Made by a program: the position numbers and the translations under genes
Notes under the pieces: model-generated
Told to the model about the DNA's origin: nothing
The model's input: the letters and a program-made list of their open reading frames with translations, nothing else
The model's database searches: none
Shown here: piece by piece, positions 12,398-20,540 of the stretch
Layout: each line of letters starts with the position of its first letter
Numbering within the stretch: position 1 is the stretch's first letter
NCBI RefSeq assembly: GCF_029227915.1
Contig: NC_079885.1
Coordinates: forward strand, 13,715,001-13,779,000
Direction: 5' to 3'
DNA: 64,000 nt
Source of the DNA: Hydractinia symbiolongicarpus
Lineage: Eukaryota > Cnidaria > Hydrozoa > Anthoathecata > Hydractiniidae

Positions 12398-12599
12398 GTT
12401 TAAAGATGATGTCGATTGGGACTTACTATGATGGCTTTTTTGACTGCTGCGAGAAGAGTGATGATATAAACTGGAATGCCTGGAAGATCTAGAGTGATTT
12501 GAAGGTGATCGATGCGACGACGAACGGTGACGTGAGTCCTGACTTCTGGCATTATCAATTTCTAAATTATCATCAGCGTTAGAATGTTAAAAATATTCC

Positions 12600-12911
12600 T
12601 CACAAACCGATTTTATTTGGTCGATTTTTATTTTTTGCTGTCTTAAAATGTTGGTTAGCAGCCTCACTCTCTTCCGTGGAGACCAGATTATTATGCTCAA
12701 AAGTTATTTGTTCAACTATTCCGAGTGTCTCATTAAGTTTATTTGACATGTTAACTATCTTTGAATCTTTATTTTGCTCTGTTAGAAGGAGTGATAAACG
12801 ATTAATTATTTTAGTTATAATGCCAATATGACCACTTCGACTAGTCCTTAGAGAATTTACTTTTTCATTTAAAACTCCGGTTGAGTTAACGGTAGCTCTA
12901 ACTCGAATCAA
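12600..12911 (-). pseudogene. BEL/Pao Gag N-terminal fragment
   Basis: This ~103-residue frame contains RVRATVNSTGVLNEKVN, SRSGHIGIITKIINRLSLLL and a helical segment. It fits the extreme N-terminus of BEL Gag, which often starts with a short R.RA..NRL helical domain. The gap to the Gag core (12398-12600) encodes a Ser/His-rich stretch in another frame. Confidence 0.6.
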
Positions 12912-13024
12912 TTGCTAATGTTTCTATCTATCTGCTACTAATGATGTTTCTAACACTAACGATCCATACAGATAAAGTGGTTAAAACAGATTAAATGATA
13001 AGATATGAAACACCCAGCCAGGAC

Positions 13025-13605
13025 TGTGATAAATTTGTCAAGCGAAAGTTTACGGTAAAATAATAAATAAGAATCGGTAAATTATCGTGATGCGATGTAG
13101 ATCGGTTCGACTACTATGAAATGTTTTGTGCGCGGACGATACACAAGAAAGCAGACGCAACTATGCGAACACACGGGGGCGGTAGAATAAAATACGGTAC
13201 ATCGGTCGGTCTAGTACAGTATGATGATGACGTTTCATAGCTTAAATACAAACAGAAAAAATACAAAGATACAAAAGGATAAGCACAACATATATAAATT
13301 CAAATATAGCCTGTGTCGATAGACATACTATTACACGTACAAAATAAAACATGAAACACTAACTATTGCGTTGTTTACTGCGCTTGCTTCCTTTTTGCTG
13401 CTTGAAGAAACTCTTTACGTTAAGATTTTAATCAAGAACTACGATATATTCGATTCTCACTTTTACCACACGCTTGTCCTATTAGTACGGAGATTAGAAA
13501 CAATGCGAAAAGTGCGCAAAAAAACTATAAAAACCCAATTAAAATTAATGTGACGTGACGGGTCTCCATCTCCGAGACGGATCTTCATCGTTTATGTTCA
13601 AAACA
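13025..13605 (-). repeat. 5' LTR of the BEL element
   Basis: The outer end at 13605 is fixed by the shared ~115 bp with the 3' LTR fragment. The inner end is placed at about 13025, where the minus strand reads ...TCACA, followed a few bases later by TGGCTGGGTG, a plausible primer-binding site because such sites begin TGG. The length is about 580 bp. Only the outer boundary is firm. Confidence 0.65.
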
Positions 13606-13968
13606 CCTTATCTTCTCGGATTTGTTCCAGATCATATAAAGACACCGGAAATGTGTGCCATGGCGGTTGGGGAGTATCCCGGGCTACTCGAGTTTGTTCT
13701 GGACCATTTTAAGACCCAAGACATGTGTATCAAGGCTTAACAAGGACCATGGCGATTCAAGCATGTTCCAGACTGTTTTGTTACCAGGGAAATGTATCAC
13801 AGCATGGCTGGGGAGGAACCTGAGCTACTCGAGGACCATCGCTTGAGAAAAACGTGGAAGTATAGGATTAAGAGGGAGCTTCTTCCAGTAGCCTGGCATC
13901 CCGATAGAGTCATGGACTGGTGTTTTTCAGAGGACGAAAAGAATGATCTTGATATATTGTGGAGTTAA
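13606..13968 (+). pseudogene. Remnant of a VPDH/T-EMC repeat protein with WHPDRVMDW tail
   Basis: Plus-strand reading shows repeats FVPDHIKTPEMC and FVLDHFKTQDMC, separated by units like AVGEYPGLLE. A third, shifted copy is broken. The last 54 codons (13804-13968) encode GEEPELLEDHR, then a basic stretch, ELLPVAWHPDRVMDWC and SEDEKND, ending at TAA 13966-13968. Such VPD...KTQEMC repeats with an AWHPDR-type tail are known from giant viruses and virus-like elements in animals; the function is unknown. The left end is cut exactly by the BEL 5' LTR. It may be the leftmost gene of Polinton element A. Confidence 0.65.
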
Positions 13969-14067
13969 ATTTAGTGGTTGGCCAATCGAATAGGGGGATT
14001 CCTCTACTCGATGAGCTTTTTATCCAGAGTATGAGCAGTTGAGTAGGGGCGAATGGACAAATAAACG

Positions 14068-14229
14068 ATGAACGAACAATGCGATGAATGTGAAAAAATC
14101 CTCGATGAATACGACCGGTGCCTGCAATGCCAACGGAAGCTCCTTATACACGGCAAAATGCTGTGCTGGTCTTGTTACTACATGTATATCACGTATAACG
14201 GCGGCCACTGTCCATGTGCCCGACTCTAG
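14068..14229 (+). CDS. Small Cys-rich putative zinc-binding protein (53 aa)
   Basis: A 53-codon frame from ATG 14068 to TAG 14227-14229 encodes cysteine pairs in order: CDEC, CLQC, CWSC and, near the end, HCPC. Four Cys pairs in so small a protein suggest a zinc ribbon or a treble-clef-like fold. Its start lies about 100 bp after the repeat-gene remnant and its end lies 30 bp before the next gene. It is intact although its neighbours are not. No family is recognised. Confidence 0.5.
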   Translation: MNEQCDECEKILDEYDRCLQCQRKLLIHGKMLCWSCYYMYITYNGGHCPCARL

Positions 14230-14258
14230 TTGAGCCCCAATATTACCAAAATAAAAGG

Positions 14259-14873
14259 ATGTTTAAATTTGGTACAGAGACTGCTAAATCAAAAGACTTT
14301 TATACCAAGGATGCTCCATTACATATCAAGAATGTGAACATTAAGAATATAGTGCTAAGTGATCTAATTAATACCAACAAAGGCAGGGATGAACGCGTTA
14401 TTATTGGATATAAAAATGATGGCAAGATCAGTTATCTAACTATTAAAACACACAGGGATCTATATTCCAATGGCGTCTCGCGCTACGATGACGATAAAGA
14501 AAACTCACTTACCATGTCATTCGACATCTACGATAAATCCCGATGGCTGGAGAAGTTTAATACCATCATAGATAAAATACAAGCCTTGAAAGAAGTAAAC
14601 TTTGATAACCAACCCGTTAAAAATGGTAAATATATTACCACAAAAGTGAAAGAATGGGAAGGCAAGATAAGACCGGATTTCAATCCTAAAGAAGTCCCTT
14701 CAAAGGAAAGCTGCAAGTGCCAGGCCATTTTCAAACTTGCGAGCATTTACAAGCATGGTTCAAAACATTATATGCAGATCACACTGGAAGAATGCAAGTA
14801 TAAAATCGAGGAATTCAAGCCAACCATCTACTTGAATTCGGATGATGATTCGGATGATGAATTAATGCATTAG
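14259..14873 (+). CDS. Unknown element protein, ~204 aa, acidic tail
   Basis: I chose ATG 14259 (MFKFGTETAKSKDFY) because it lies just after the 53-aa gene, although the frame is open upstream to 14214. The product is mixed alpha/beta, with NVNIKNIVLSDLIN, VIIGYKNDGKISYLTIK, a helical centre and a C-terminal block CKCQAIFKLASIYKHG before a very acidic end (SDDDSDDE). An acidic C-terminal tail and many basic and aromatic residues would suit a single-strand DNA-binding protein, but that is inference only. It is uninterrupted, in contrast to the capsid genes. Confidence 0.6.
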   Translation: MFKFGTETAKSKDFYTKDAPLHIKNVNIKNIVLSDLINTNKGRDERVIIGYKNDGKISYLTIKTHRDLYSNGVSRYDDDKENSLTMSFDIYDKSRWLEKFNTIIDKIQALKEVNFDNQPVKNGKYITTKVKEWEGKIRPDFNPKEVPSKESCKCQAIFKLASIYKHGSKHYMQITLEECKYKIEEFKPTIYLNSDDDSDDELMH

Positions 14874-14886
14874 ACAAAAAATGCTC

Positions 14887-14910
14887 TATATGGTTGTTCC
14901 CAACCATATA
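14887..14910. promoter_or_regulatory. Gene-boundary hairpin 1
   Basis: A perfect 10-bp stem (TATATGGTTG / CAACCATATA) with loop TTCC sits 13 bp after the stop of the 204-aa gene and 3 bp before the chosen ATG of the next gene. Confidence 0.7.
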
Positions 14911-14913
14911 AAC

Positions 14914-15186
14914 ATGTTCATTACCGAATTAAAAAAGGAAGCCAAGGCGTTAGGTATCCGTAACATTTCAACCATGAATAAGGCCACCCTTATCGAGGCG
15001 ATTCGTAAGGTTAAATACAAGGATGCTTTCACTCAAACCGATGGACCATACTGCGAACCATGTTCATTGATAGCATTGAATAAACGTCTTGAACAATATT
15101 CGAGAGACCCTAAGGAGAAGCGTAGACGAGTGAGATATGATGGAGATTTACTGATTGACGCAGATACTGGAGAATTGCTCAATTAA
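14914..15186 (+). CDS. SAP-like small protein (~90 aa)
   Basis: The start ATG 14914 is chosen because it directly follows a perfect hairpin; an upstream ATG at 14881 would begin before the hairpin and read through it. The product starts FITELKKEAKALGIRNIST and continues MNKATLIEAIRKVK, a helix-turn-helix pattern like SAP/LEM-type DNA-binding motifs (L...A..LGI....  ...K..LI.AI). A KEKRRRVRYDGD basic stretch follows. It ends just before hairpin 2. A role in DNA binding or packaging is inference. Confidence 0.55.
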   Translation: MFITELKKEAKALGIRNISTMNKATLIEAIRKVKYKDAFTQTDGPYCEPCSLIALNKRLEQYSRDPKEKRRRVRYDGDLLIDADTGELLN

Positions 15187-15188
15187 TT

Positions 15189-15210
15189 TAGTATGTTGTT
15201 CAACATACTA
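15189..15210. terminator. Gene-boundary hairpin 2, between convergent gene ends
   Basis: A perfect 10-bp stem (TAGTATGTTG / CAACATACTA) with a 2-nt centre lies 3 bp after the stop of the SAP-like gene and about 40 bp from the end of the opposing membrane-protein gene. Its position suits a bidirectional 3'-end signal. Confidence 0.65.
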
Positions 15211-15247
15211 GACCATGTATATTCTTATGAATACGCGGGTGGTTCCT

Positions 15248-15891
15248 CTAAGTACCGCTGACATACTGCGCACATTGAAGTTTTTTGAGCAGTTCATCTT
15301 TCGCCTCCTCACGCCCTTTCGCTACAAGCTGCTGTCGCTCCCGTTCGTTGATAGAGTCCACGATTTTGCGTGTTTGTTGTCTGATCTGCTCCTTCAGATC
15401 ATATACTTCTGTTTTTCCTGTATGATTAGGCTGAACTCGTGGTCGCTAATCAAACAATTCTCCACAGCTCTCGATATCAAGTCAACGATAGAGTTTAATT
15501 TGGTTTCCGCCAGTAATCTTATGCTTTCATGCTTTTTACTCTTAGTATTCAGTCTCTTCCCAGCATTCCGTAGACCAGCTTGCCCCAACCCTACGGCAAT
15601 CGTAATTCCACCCATGGCTGCGGCCAATGGTACACCAATTCTGGATATCATACTTCCAGCCCCAACACCCGAAGTAATGACACTTACGGCCAGCAGACCA
15701 TGATCAGTGTATCTAACCCACGTACCGTGCATTTTAAACTTTTTGGCAAGCTTTTCCCGCTCTTTAATCTCATTACGTAGATATTGTTCCACTTCTTCGA
15801 TCTTCTTCAGTCTATAGACTTGTAAACTGTCCTCCGTACCCCCCGGAGGTGCAGAAGGCAAAGGCGGGTAAAGCTTTATAATGTCTGTCAT
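15248..15891 (-). pseudogene. Membrane protein with Gly-rich hydrophobic core (copy A)
   Basis: It starts MTDIIKLYPPLPSAPPGG at ATG 15891, followed by a charged coiled coil and a Gly/Ala-rich hydrophobic region (VITSGVGAGSMISRIG and AAAMGGITIAVGLG), then a helical tail. A frameshift near 15405-15420 moves the tail into another frame, which continues as a charged helix to a stop at 15248. Copy B carries the same first half (34879-35274). It may be a virion or membrane-associated protein; no family is recognised. Confidence 0.65.
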
Positions 15892-15893
15892 AT

Positions 15894-16571
15894 TTATTCT
15901 ATGAGTAAATGCATCGTTATTCCCATGAACAAGACATTCTTATCTTAGTGATACTCATCCGTGAGCATGAATTCCAGCCAGTCTGTTGAACCTTTAAGGG
16001 GAAGGTATACAGGGTTATCGAAACTCCACATCAACATATCTCCCCAGTTAGTTAACTCCTTTGTTGCAAGCAAATAGTATCTTGGATTTTTTTTCCATTA
16101 AGAAGGCATCTTTCCTCATCGAGTTGGTGGGAAGTGAGTTTCCATCGCTGGTAAACATCAGTCCTATAGTAGCTATCATGGTCGCCCTCGGTAAACATTG
16201 ACTTGGTATCAAAATTATACCCCATAAGATCCGTGTTTTATCGACTATCGCAACATACCCCTTACTACTCTGACTTTACAGACTCCGTTTCTCAGTACGA
16301 AAAGTTTGATTCTGTCCCCTGATTGACCGTTGATGATATTCACCAAATCCTCCATCCTATACAGACCCTTCTCGATCAAGATGAGCGCTTCAAAATCCCC
16401 AACGCTAAAGTCCCCATCATTGGTCGACCCAGGCGTCGCTTTATAAATGTTATTTCGTTCTTTTTTTTGAAAAGGTTCAGCCATGTAGGTCGAATGCTGA
16501 TCGACTTCAGGGCAATTTTTGTGTTCTGCTCTAGTCCTCAAATATCGTAGGTTTCTCCATATCCGTAACAT
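15894..16571 (-). pseudogene. Penton-like (minor capsid, single jelly-roll) protein, copy A
   Basis: The N-terminal part is open from ATG 16571. It includes an insertion-like lead, then ALILIEKGLYRMEDLVNII and RIKLFVLRNGVCKVRV, a strand-helix-strand pattern like the start of Polinton penton proteins. After a frameshift near 16250 the middle part is degraded. The C-terminal part reads MWSFDNPVYLPLKGSTDW, a TAA at codon 'YH*DK', and MGITMHLLIE before TAA 15894. A W.F..P.Y.PL end with a final beta strand HLLI fits a jelly roll. It ends 3 bp before the membrane gene and starts divergently from the gene at 16600. Confidence 0.6.
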
Positions 16572-16579
16572 GTAGCTGC

Positions 16580-16604
16580 TTCATGTTTCTTTAAGAAACA
16601 TGAA
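16580..16604. promoter_or_regulatory. Gene-boundary hairpin 3, spanning a start codon
   Basis: Perfect 12-nt arms (TTCATGTTTCTT / AAGAAACATGAA) flank one central base. The right arm contains the ATG (16600) of the plus-strand gene, and the left arm lies 9 bp from the minus-strand penton start. This is a divergent promoter region, so a simple 3'-end role does not fit. Confidence 0.7.
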
Positions 16605-17750
16605 CATTTACTCGTATAACCCAAAGGCAAAGTACAAGTCCAACAGAGGTGAGTGGCCTCTCGGTGTAACTAACTTGGAGCATCAGGACCTCTACGTGTC
16701 TACGACTCAGCACATTTCCGTGGCCTTCCCACAGTTCACCAAGTACCCCATCAAAGTTCTCACTAAACTGTTGAACGATCATGTGAGTGTAAATTGGGAG
16801 GGGCAAGCCTTGGAGTATTTGAACATCCAGGTAAATTTCGCTTGTCATTGCGCAACAACGGCGTTGGGGATCTCTGCCAAGCACATGAGTGGCTCCATAC
16901 CCCTCGTTCAATCCATTTTCAAATTCCACGTGTATTACCACATGAGACGTATTCTCGCGAGAATAAGGGTACCTATGCTATACGAAGGAGGCTTTTCCCA
17001 CTACGAGAACCCCTACTTCACCTCGGGGTATGCGCAAATATGTCGTGAGTACGGTGCGATCCCGACGCTTTTTACAAGTTCAAAGCTCTGGTGTCATCGT
17101 TGACAAATGGTAGATGGTGGCCACAGGTTGATGGGGATTGGGCCAAATTTATCATCCCCACTAGCCAGGGTCTGACATCGGAGGGCCTGATGAAGATCAG
17201 CGAGAGTATTCGCGTTTACGTGATCTTGCTACTAGGATCCCAAGCGAGTGCCAAGGCCTCAATCCTAGACTCTAATGCCGATAACTTCACGGCTAGACAG
17301 ATCCTCCTGCAGAAATTCGAGGCCATGGTTCAACGTGAGGAAAACGTAGGTCAAGACATCACCGAGTTTCAAAAGGTGCTCCAGTATGCACAGACTCCAG
17401 TAAATTTCGCCGTGATGTCCAGCGTAAACATGCTCCCCTCCAACATGGACCTCCGCATTGGAAAGATTTTGGGGTACAACAACAACGTTCTAATCGCGCC
17501 CTCTAACATAGGTGTAGGTGTGGAGCTAGATCTGAATAACATGGGCCATGCTGTCAAGCATGAGGCAGCCTTCACCACACCTCCTAGGCAGACTATCGAG
17601 TCGAAGAAAACCACACCTCGCCGTGACATCGCAGTGGGTGCGGCTGCTGCACCCCTTTCCAAAGAAGCCCACAGGCAGCACGAGGATACCAAGGCCACTG
17701 TTATCACGTTGGGAGTTGGACTGATCCTCGCATATATTTGGTGGAAGTAA
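16600..17750 (+). pseudogene. Virion-type protein with C-terminal membrane anchor, copy A
   Basis: Two overlapping frames (16600-17103 and 17091-17750) form one gene, split by a single-base frameshift at about 17050-17095. The first part starts NIYSYNPKAKYKSNRGEW. The second has SLTNGRWWPQVDGDWAKF, IIPTSQGLTSEGL, LLGSQASAKASI, a helical region, and ends with a hydrophobic anchor ATVITLGVGLILAYIWWK. The length would be about 385 residues. Genes like this occur next to the capsid genes of animal Polinton-like elements, but the function is unknown to me. It ends on a long palindrome facing the coiled-coil gene. Confidence 0.6.
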
Positions 17751-19061
17751 GTCTAATTTGTTGATCAACAAATTAGACTTGAACTTGAACGACCTTTTTC
17801 CCCTCTTAGCCCCGACGTAAGCCACAACAATCCCCACAGCAGCAGCCATGACCATGTATAAATGCTTTGCTGCGAACTCTACGACTCTCGCTGCAACTCT
17901 GAAGAAGAACAAGCCCACGCTGCCAATAATCCCTGGAAGGGCTCCATCTGCTTTGCCTGCTAGGTACTTCAGGAATTTTCCGAGTCTTTCAAGCTTTTTC
18001 CGTATAAAATCTTCCCCACCCGTACTTCCTCCAGCACTACCTCCTCCAGCAGCACCTCCACCTCCCGTAACGGCGAGCACGATGGTTGAAATCAGGAGAC
18101 CAACGGCGGAGACGATACTGGCTATAGTAATACCCTGCTCTTTGAACAGGATCCTGAGTTTTTCAACCGAAGTTTTATCATCCACCGCGATCTTCATCAA
18201 TGTTTCCTTAATGTGTAGCAGCTGGCTCTGAGTGTCAGATGATAGTAAACCGTGCGCTTTTGCCATAGCCCCTTTTTGATCACGTAGTCGTTCCAGGTCC
18301 TCCTTGGCCTTGGCTATATCCCTGTCCCAGAAAGCTAGCTGTTCCTCGGATACTCCAGGTGCAGCTTTCTTGCTTTCGAGATGTTTCACCTTGGCCTCTA
18401 CTTTATCTATCTGACTATCGTAGAAGATCATCTTGTTTTTCAGATTCCTCAGATTGCCTCTTAGCGTTTGAAGCTCGCGGTTTAACTCTCTTCTTTCACG
18501 CTCTTTGATATCCCTGCCAAAGGAAGTATCTTCGATCAGGCTCTCCGTGTCATCGAGCACGTTCTCAAGTAGCAGCAACATTTCAATCTCATCAGCCTTT
18601 TCATTGACATTATCCAATTCGTTCAGGAGTTTCTGAGCCATAGTCTTACTACCCTTGTGTGGTGTGGTATAGTCGTCGAACTCCATGGTTTGCAATCGCC
18701 CCGCACCTAACCTCCTTCGTATCTCGAAAACGCTCCTCAATTCACCATTCCTTTTCGTGAGCTCTACACCATCGTAAAGAAGCCGGTTCCCGTCGACTTT
18801 AAACTCGTTGTAGTATCTCGCACTCGGCTCTCCCAGCTCCCCACTAAGAGCTTCGTAAAGGCTATCAACTTTCGACCTCAGTAGTTCCCCCTTTGCCCTG
18901 AGAGTCGTGGTGTCACCTCGTAAAGGTGTTGCGGGTGTAGTGCTTGCTCCTGGAATATACTTGGGTCTAAGGAACTCACTCTTGCTACTGAACTCCTCAG
19001 GCTTGTCCTGAATATCTTCCTCTGGCGTAAAGTCTCCTTCGTATATTGGATTAATCGGCAT
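17526..19061 (-). CDS. Coiled-coil protein with two membrane segments, copy A (read-through end)
   Basis: It starts MPINPIYEGDFTPEEDIQ, divergent from the capsid gene with about 23 bp between the two ATGs. An acidic N-terminus is followed by long coiled-coil helices, a helix (ILFKEQGITIASIVSAVGLL) leading into a hydrophobic segment and a Gly-rich loop, then a second hydrophobic region (MVMAAAVGIVVAYVGAKRG). Copy B stops right after the matching basic tail. Copy A has lost that stop and reads through the 32-bp palindrome into the antisense of its neighbour, so about the last 80 residues are probably not native. The membrane-active layout suggests a virion membrane or entry role, which is inference. 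Confidence 0.7.
   Translation of the reverse strand: MPINPIYEGDFTPEEDIQDKPEEFSSKSEFLRPKYIPGASTTPATPLRGDTTTLRAKGELLRSKVDSLYEALSGELGEPSARYYNEFKVDGNRLLYDGVELTKRNGELRSVFEIRRRLGAGRLQTMEFDDYTTPHKGSKTMAQKLLNELDNVNEKADEIEMLLLLENVLDDTESLIEDTSFGRDIKERERRELNRELQTLRGNLRNLKNKMIFYDSQIDKVEAKVKHLESKKAAPGVSEEQLAFWDRDIAKAKEDLERLRDQKGAMAKAHGLLSSDTQSQLLHIKETLMKIAVDDKTSVEKLRILFKEQGITIASIVSAVGLLISTIVLAVTGGGGAAGGGSAGGSTGGEDFIRKKLERLGKFLKYLAGKADGALPGIIGSVGLFFFRVAARVVEFAAKHLYMVMAAAVGIVVAYVGAKRGKRSFKFKSNLLINKLDLLPPNICEDQSNSQRDNSGLGILVLPVGFFGKGCSSRTHCDVTARCGFLRLDSLPRRCGEGCLMLDSMAHVIQI
17749..17780. terminator. Gene-boundary hairpin 4, perfect 32-bp palindrome
   Basis: Sixteen bases (AAGTCTAATTTGTTGA) are followed at once by their exact reverse complement. 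The palindrome overlaps the TAA stop of the plus-strand gene (17748-17750) and lies where the opposing coiled-coil gene should end. In copy B the same palindrome (about 33735-33765) has three changes, all giving G-U-compatible pairs on the plus strand. Confidence 0.8.
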
Positions 19062-19084
19062 TTATTCAATCCCTAATAATAAAC

Positions 19085-20117
19085 ATGTACGGAACTAAGC
19101 TAGATTCACAGAAGGAATTAAAGACAATGCTGGCCATGCAAGGCAAAAAACAGCGTGTCAAGGTGAGCCATGTCCCCTCAACAATCAACCAGAACGAAGA
19201 TTTGTACATTGATGTACCAAACATGGGTAAATAATGATAATAATAATGATATGATATAATTTTTCCGGGCTCTCTTAAACTTCTCTTTGACCTGGAGCTT
19301 ATTGGCACCAATACCAAACGCACCATCGTTAGCAATATCGGCAAAGCCCTGGTTCAAAATCTTCGCATCAGCTTGAACGGTAATGAAGTGCTGAACATCA
19401 GCGATTTTAATATCCTCGCTGTGTATCGGGATCTCTGGCTGCCAAAAATTGAGCGCGAGAACAACCTAATTCTTGAAGGTATCAACCCCAACGACGGGAA
19501 GATTTGGTCATTACAAGTCAAAGCTAGTGACCATGTTGGAAATGACGAAGAAAAAGCTATCGTGGTAGCGTATGGTAATACTTTTGCCATACCTATCGGC
19601 AGATTTTTCGAATTGACACGAGACTTGCCCTTCTACCAAGCAGGCTTACATGACAAGCTACAGTTTGTCATACACTTCGCACCCTATGGCCAAGTCATCA
19701 AAGATGCTGGTACGGCGGCTTCTGGAAGCACAGCAGCCAAGCCAGCTGATGCTGGTTATAAAATTACCAATACCGCGCTGGAGTTTGATAAGGTTACCAA
19801 TGAAGGTTTAACTTCTCGCCCTACCCTACGAGCGTGTACTCCGTAGCAAGGTTATAACGATGAAGAAAGCTGATACCAGCTACAACTTTCAGATCGATAC
19901 TCCTGCCAAGTCTCTGAAGGGTGTCTACTCTTTGTAGATCCGGGGAAAGTCAAGGCTTACTCTGGCGCTAATGAGGTCTTCTACAACCCCAAGATCGAGA
20001 AAATCACGATCACTGTCGAGGGTGAGCCTAACGAACTCTATTCACACGTGATGTTGCCGAAAGATCATTTCAAGCAAGTCTTTGAACTTTTCGGATCCCA
20101 CGATAGCGAAGTGACCA
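19085..20117 (+). pseudogene. Major capsid protein (double jelly-roll type), copy A
   Basis: It starts MYGTKLDSQKELKTML, followed by KKQRVKVSHVPSTINQNED, FPGSLKLLFDLEL, NLRISLNGNEVLNISDFN, VYRDLWLPK and DLPFYQAGLH. The strand-rich pattern and position next to penton and integrase fit the Polinton major capsid. Breaks: a short ATAATGAT-type low-complexity insertion with stops at about 19227-19255, a frameshift near 19830, another at about 19930, and a deletion at about 20117 that removes the C-terminal ~75 residues present in copy B and runs straight into the next gene. Confidence 0.75.
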
Positions 20118-20507
20118 TTGGAAAGTTTTGTACGGGGCGCTGCTATAAACGCATTGGCATTTAGCGGTTCAAATTTCCTGTTTTCAAAACTATCAGGGTA
20201 TGGCGAGGAGAAGAGGAAAAGACACAATCTAGCGGTCGAGAAATTACAAGCTGCTCAAGCCCAATGGGTACGTGACAGACAGAGGAAAAACGATTGGTAC
20301 AATCAGCAACGAGAGCTTAAGCGCCAAGCCGGCGAAAGTTTGAAGGAGCTTGATGAGGGTATGCGAGAGTACTATATCGCGACGATAGAAAAAGCACCTA
20401 AATTATCATACTTTTACACACCCTCCAAGCAGCAACAAGACGGTGAACTCACGTTCATCGTAGGGTCCTTGGCTCTGCTGGGTTTCGTCGTGTACAGATA
20501 TATGTAA
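20118..20507 (+). CDS. Small helical protein with N- and C-terminal hydrophobic segments, copy A
   Basis: The frame has no ATG near its start because a deletion has fused it to the capsid gene. The coding match to copy B begins at GAAINALAFSGSNFLFSKL. A charged helix follows (EEKRKRHNLAVEKLQAA, WVRDRQRKNDWYN), and a C-terminal anchor GELTFIVGSLALLGFVVY closes the protein. Copy B has the same gene (30790-31143 on the minus strand). A tail-anchored virion component is plausible, but no family is recognised. Confidence 0.6.
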   Translation: MESFVRGAAINALAFSGSNFLFSKLSGYGEEKRKRHNLAVEKLQAAQAQWVRDRQRKNDWYNQQRELKRQAGESLKELDEGMREYYIATIEKAPKLSYFYTPSKQQQDGELTFIVGSLALLGFVVYRYM

Positions 20508-20515
20508 GGAACATT

Positions 20516-20540
20516 TTTTGACATCTAATAAATGTCAAAA
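20516..20540. promoter_or_regulatory. Gene-boundary hairpin 5, containing the integrase start codon (A)
   Basis: A perfect 9-bp stem TTTTGACAT / ATGTCAAAA with a 7-nt loop. The right arm begins with the integrase ATG at 20532. It lies 8 bp after the stop of the preceding gene. Copy B has the equivalent hairpin at 30754-30782. Confidence 0.75.

Larger units (their letters stand above)
4128..13605 (-). mobile_element. BEL/Pao LTR retrotransposon, decayed
   Basis: Read on the minus strand, the order is 5' LTR (13605 to about 13025), gag (12911 to about 10640), aspartic protease, reverse transcriptase, RNase H, integrase and a C-terminal domain ending at 4519, then a polypurine tract (4250-4240) and the first ~112 bp of the 3' LTR (4239-4128). 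Gag core plus zinc knuckles followed by PR-RT-RH-IN in one pol is the BEL/Pao layout. The 3' LTR is cut where satellite begins. Pol is broken by frameshifts and by a ~2.3-kb insertion (7338-9629). No env-like frame was seen. Confidence 0.9.

Noticed and set aside
4128-13605. The ~115-bp direct repeats at 4128-4239 and 13491-13605 as Polinton terminal repeats
   Set aside because: They are direct, not inverted. They start TG on the minus strand and abut a polypurine tract, and they bracket a BEL gag-pol, so they are LTR ends.
14041-14230. A tRNA or other structured RNA between the repeat remnant and the 204-aa gene
   Set aside because: No cloverleaf or box motifs were found; the stretch is explained by the 53-codon Cys-rich frame.
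15215-15703. Plus-strand 162-codon frame opposite the Gly-rich membrane gene
   Set aside because: It is the antisense of a conserved gene seen in both element copies and has no domain of its own.
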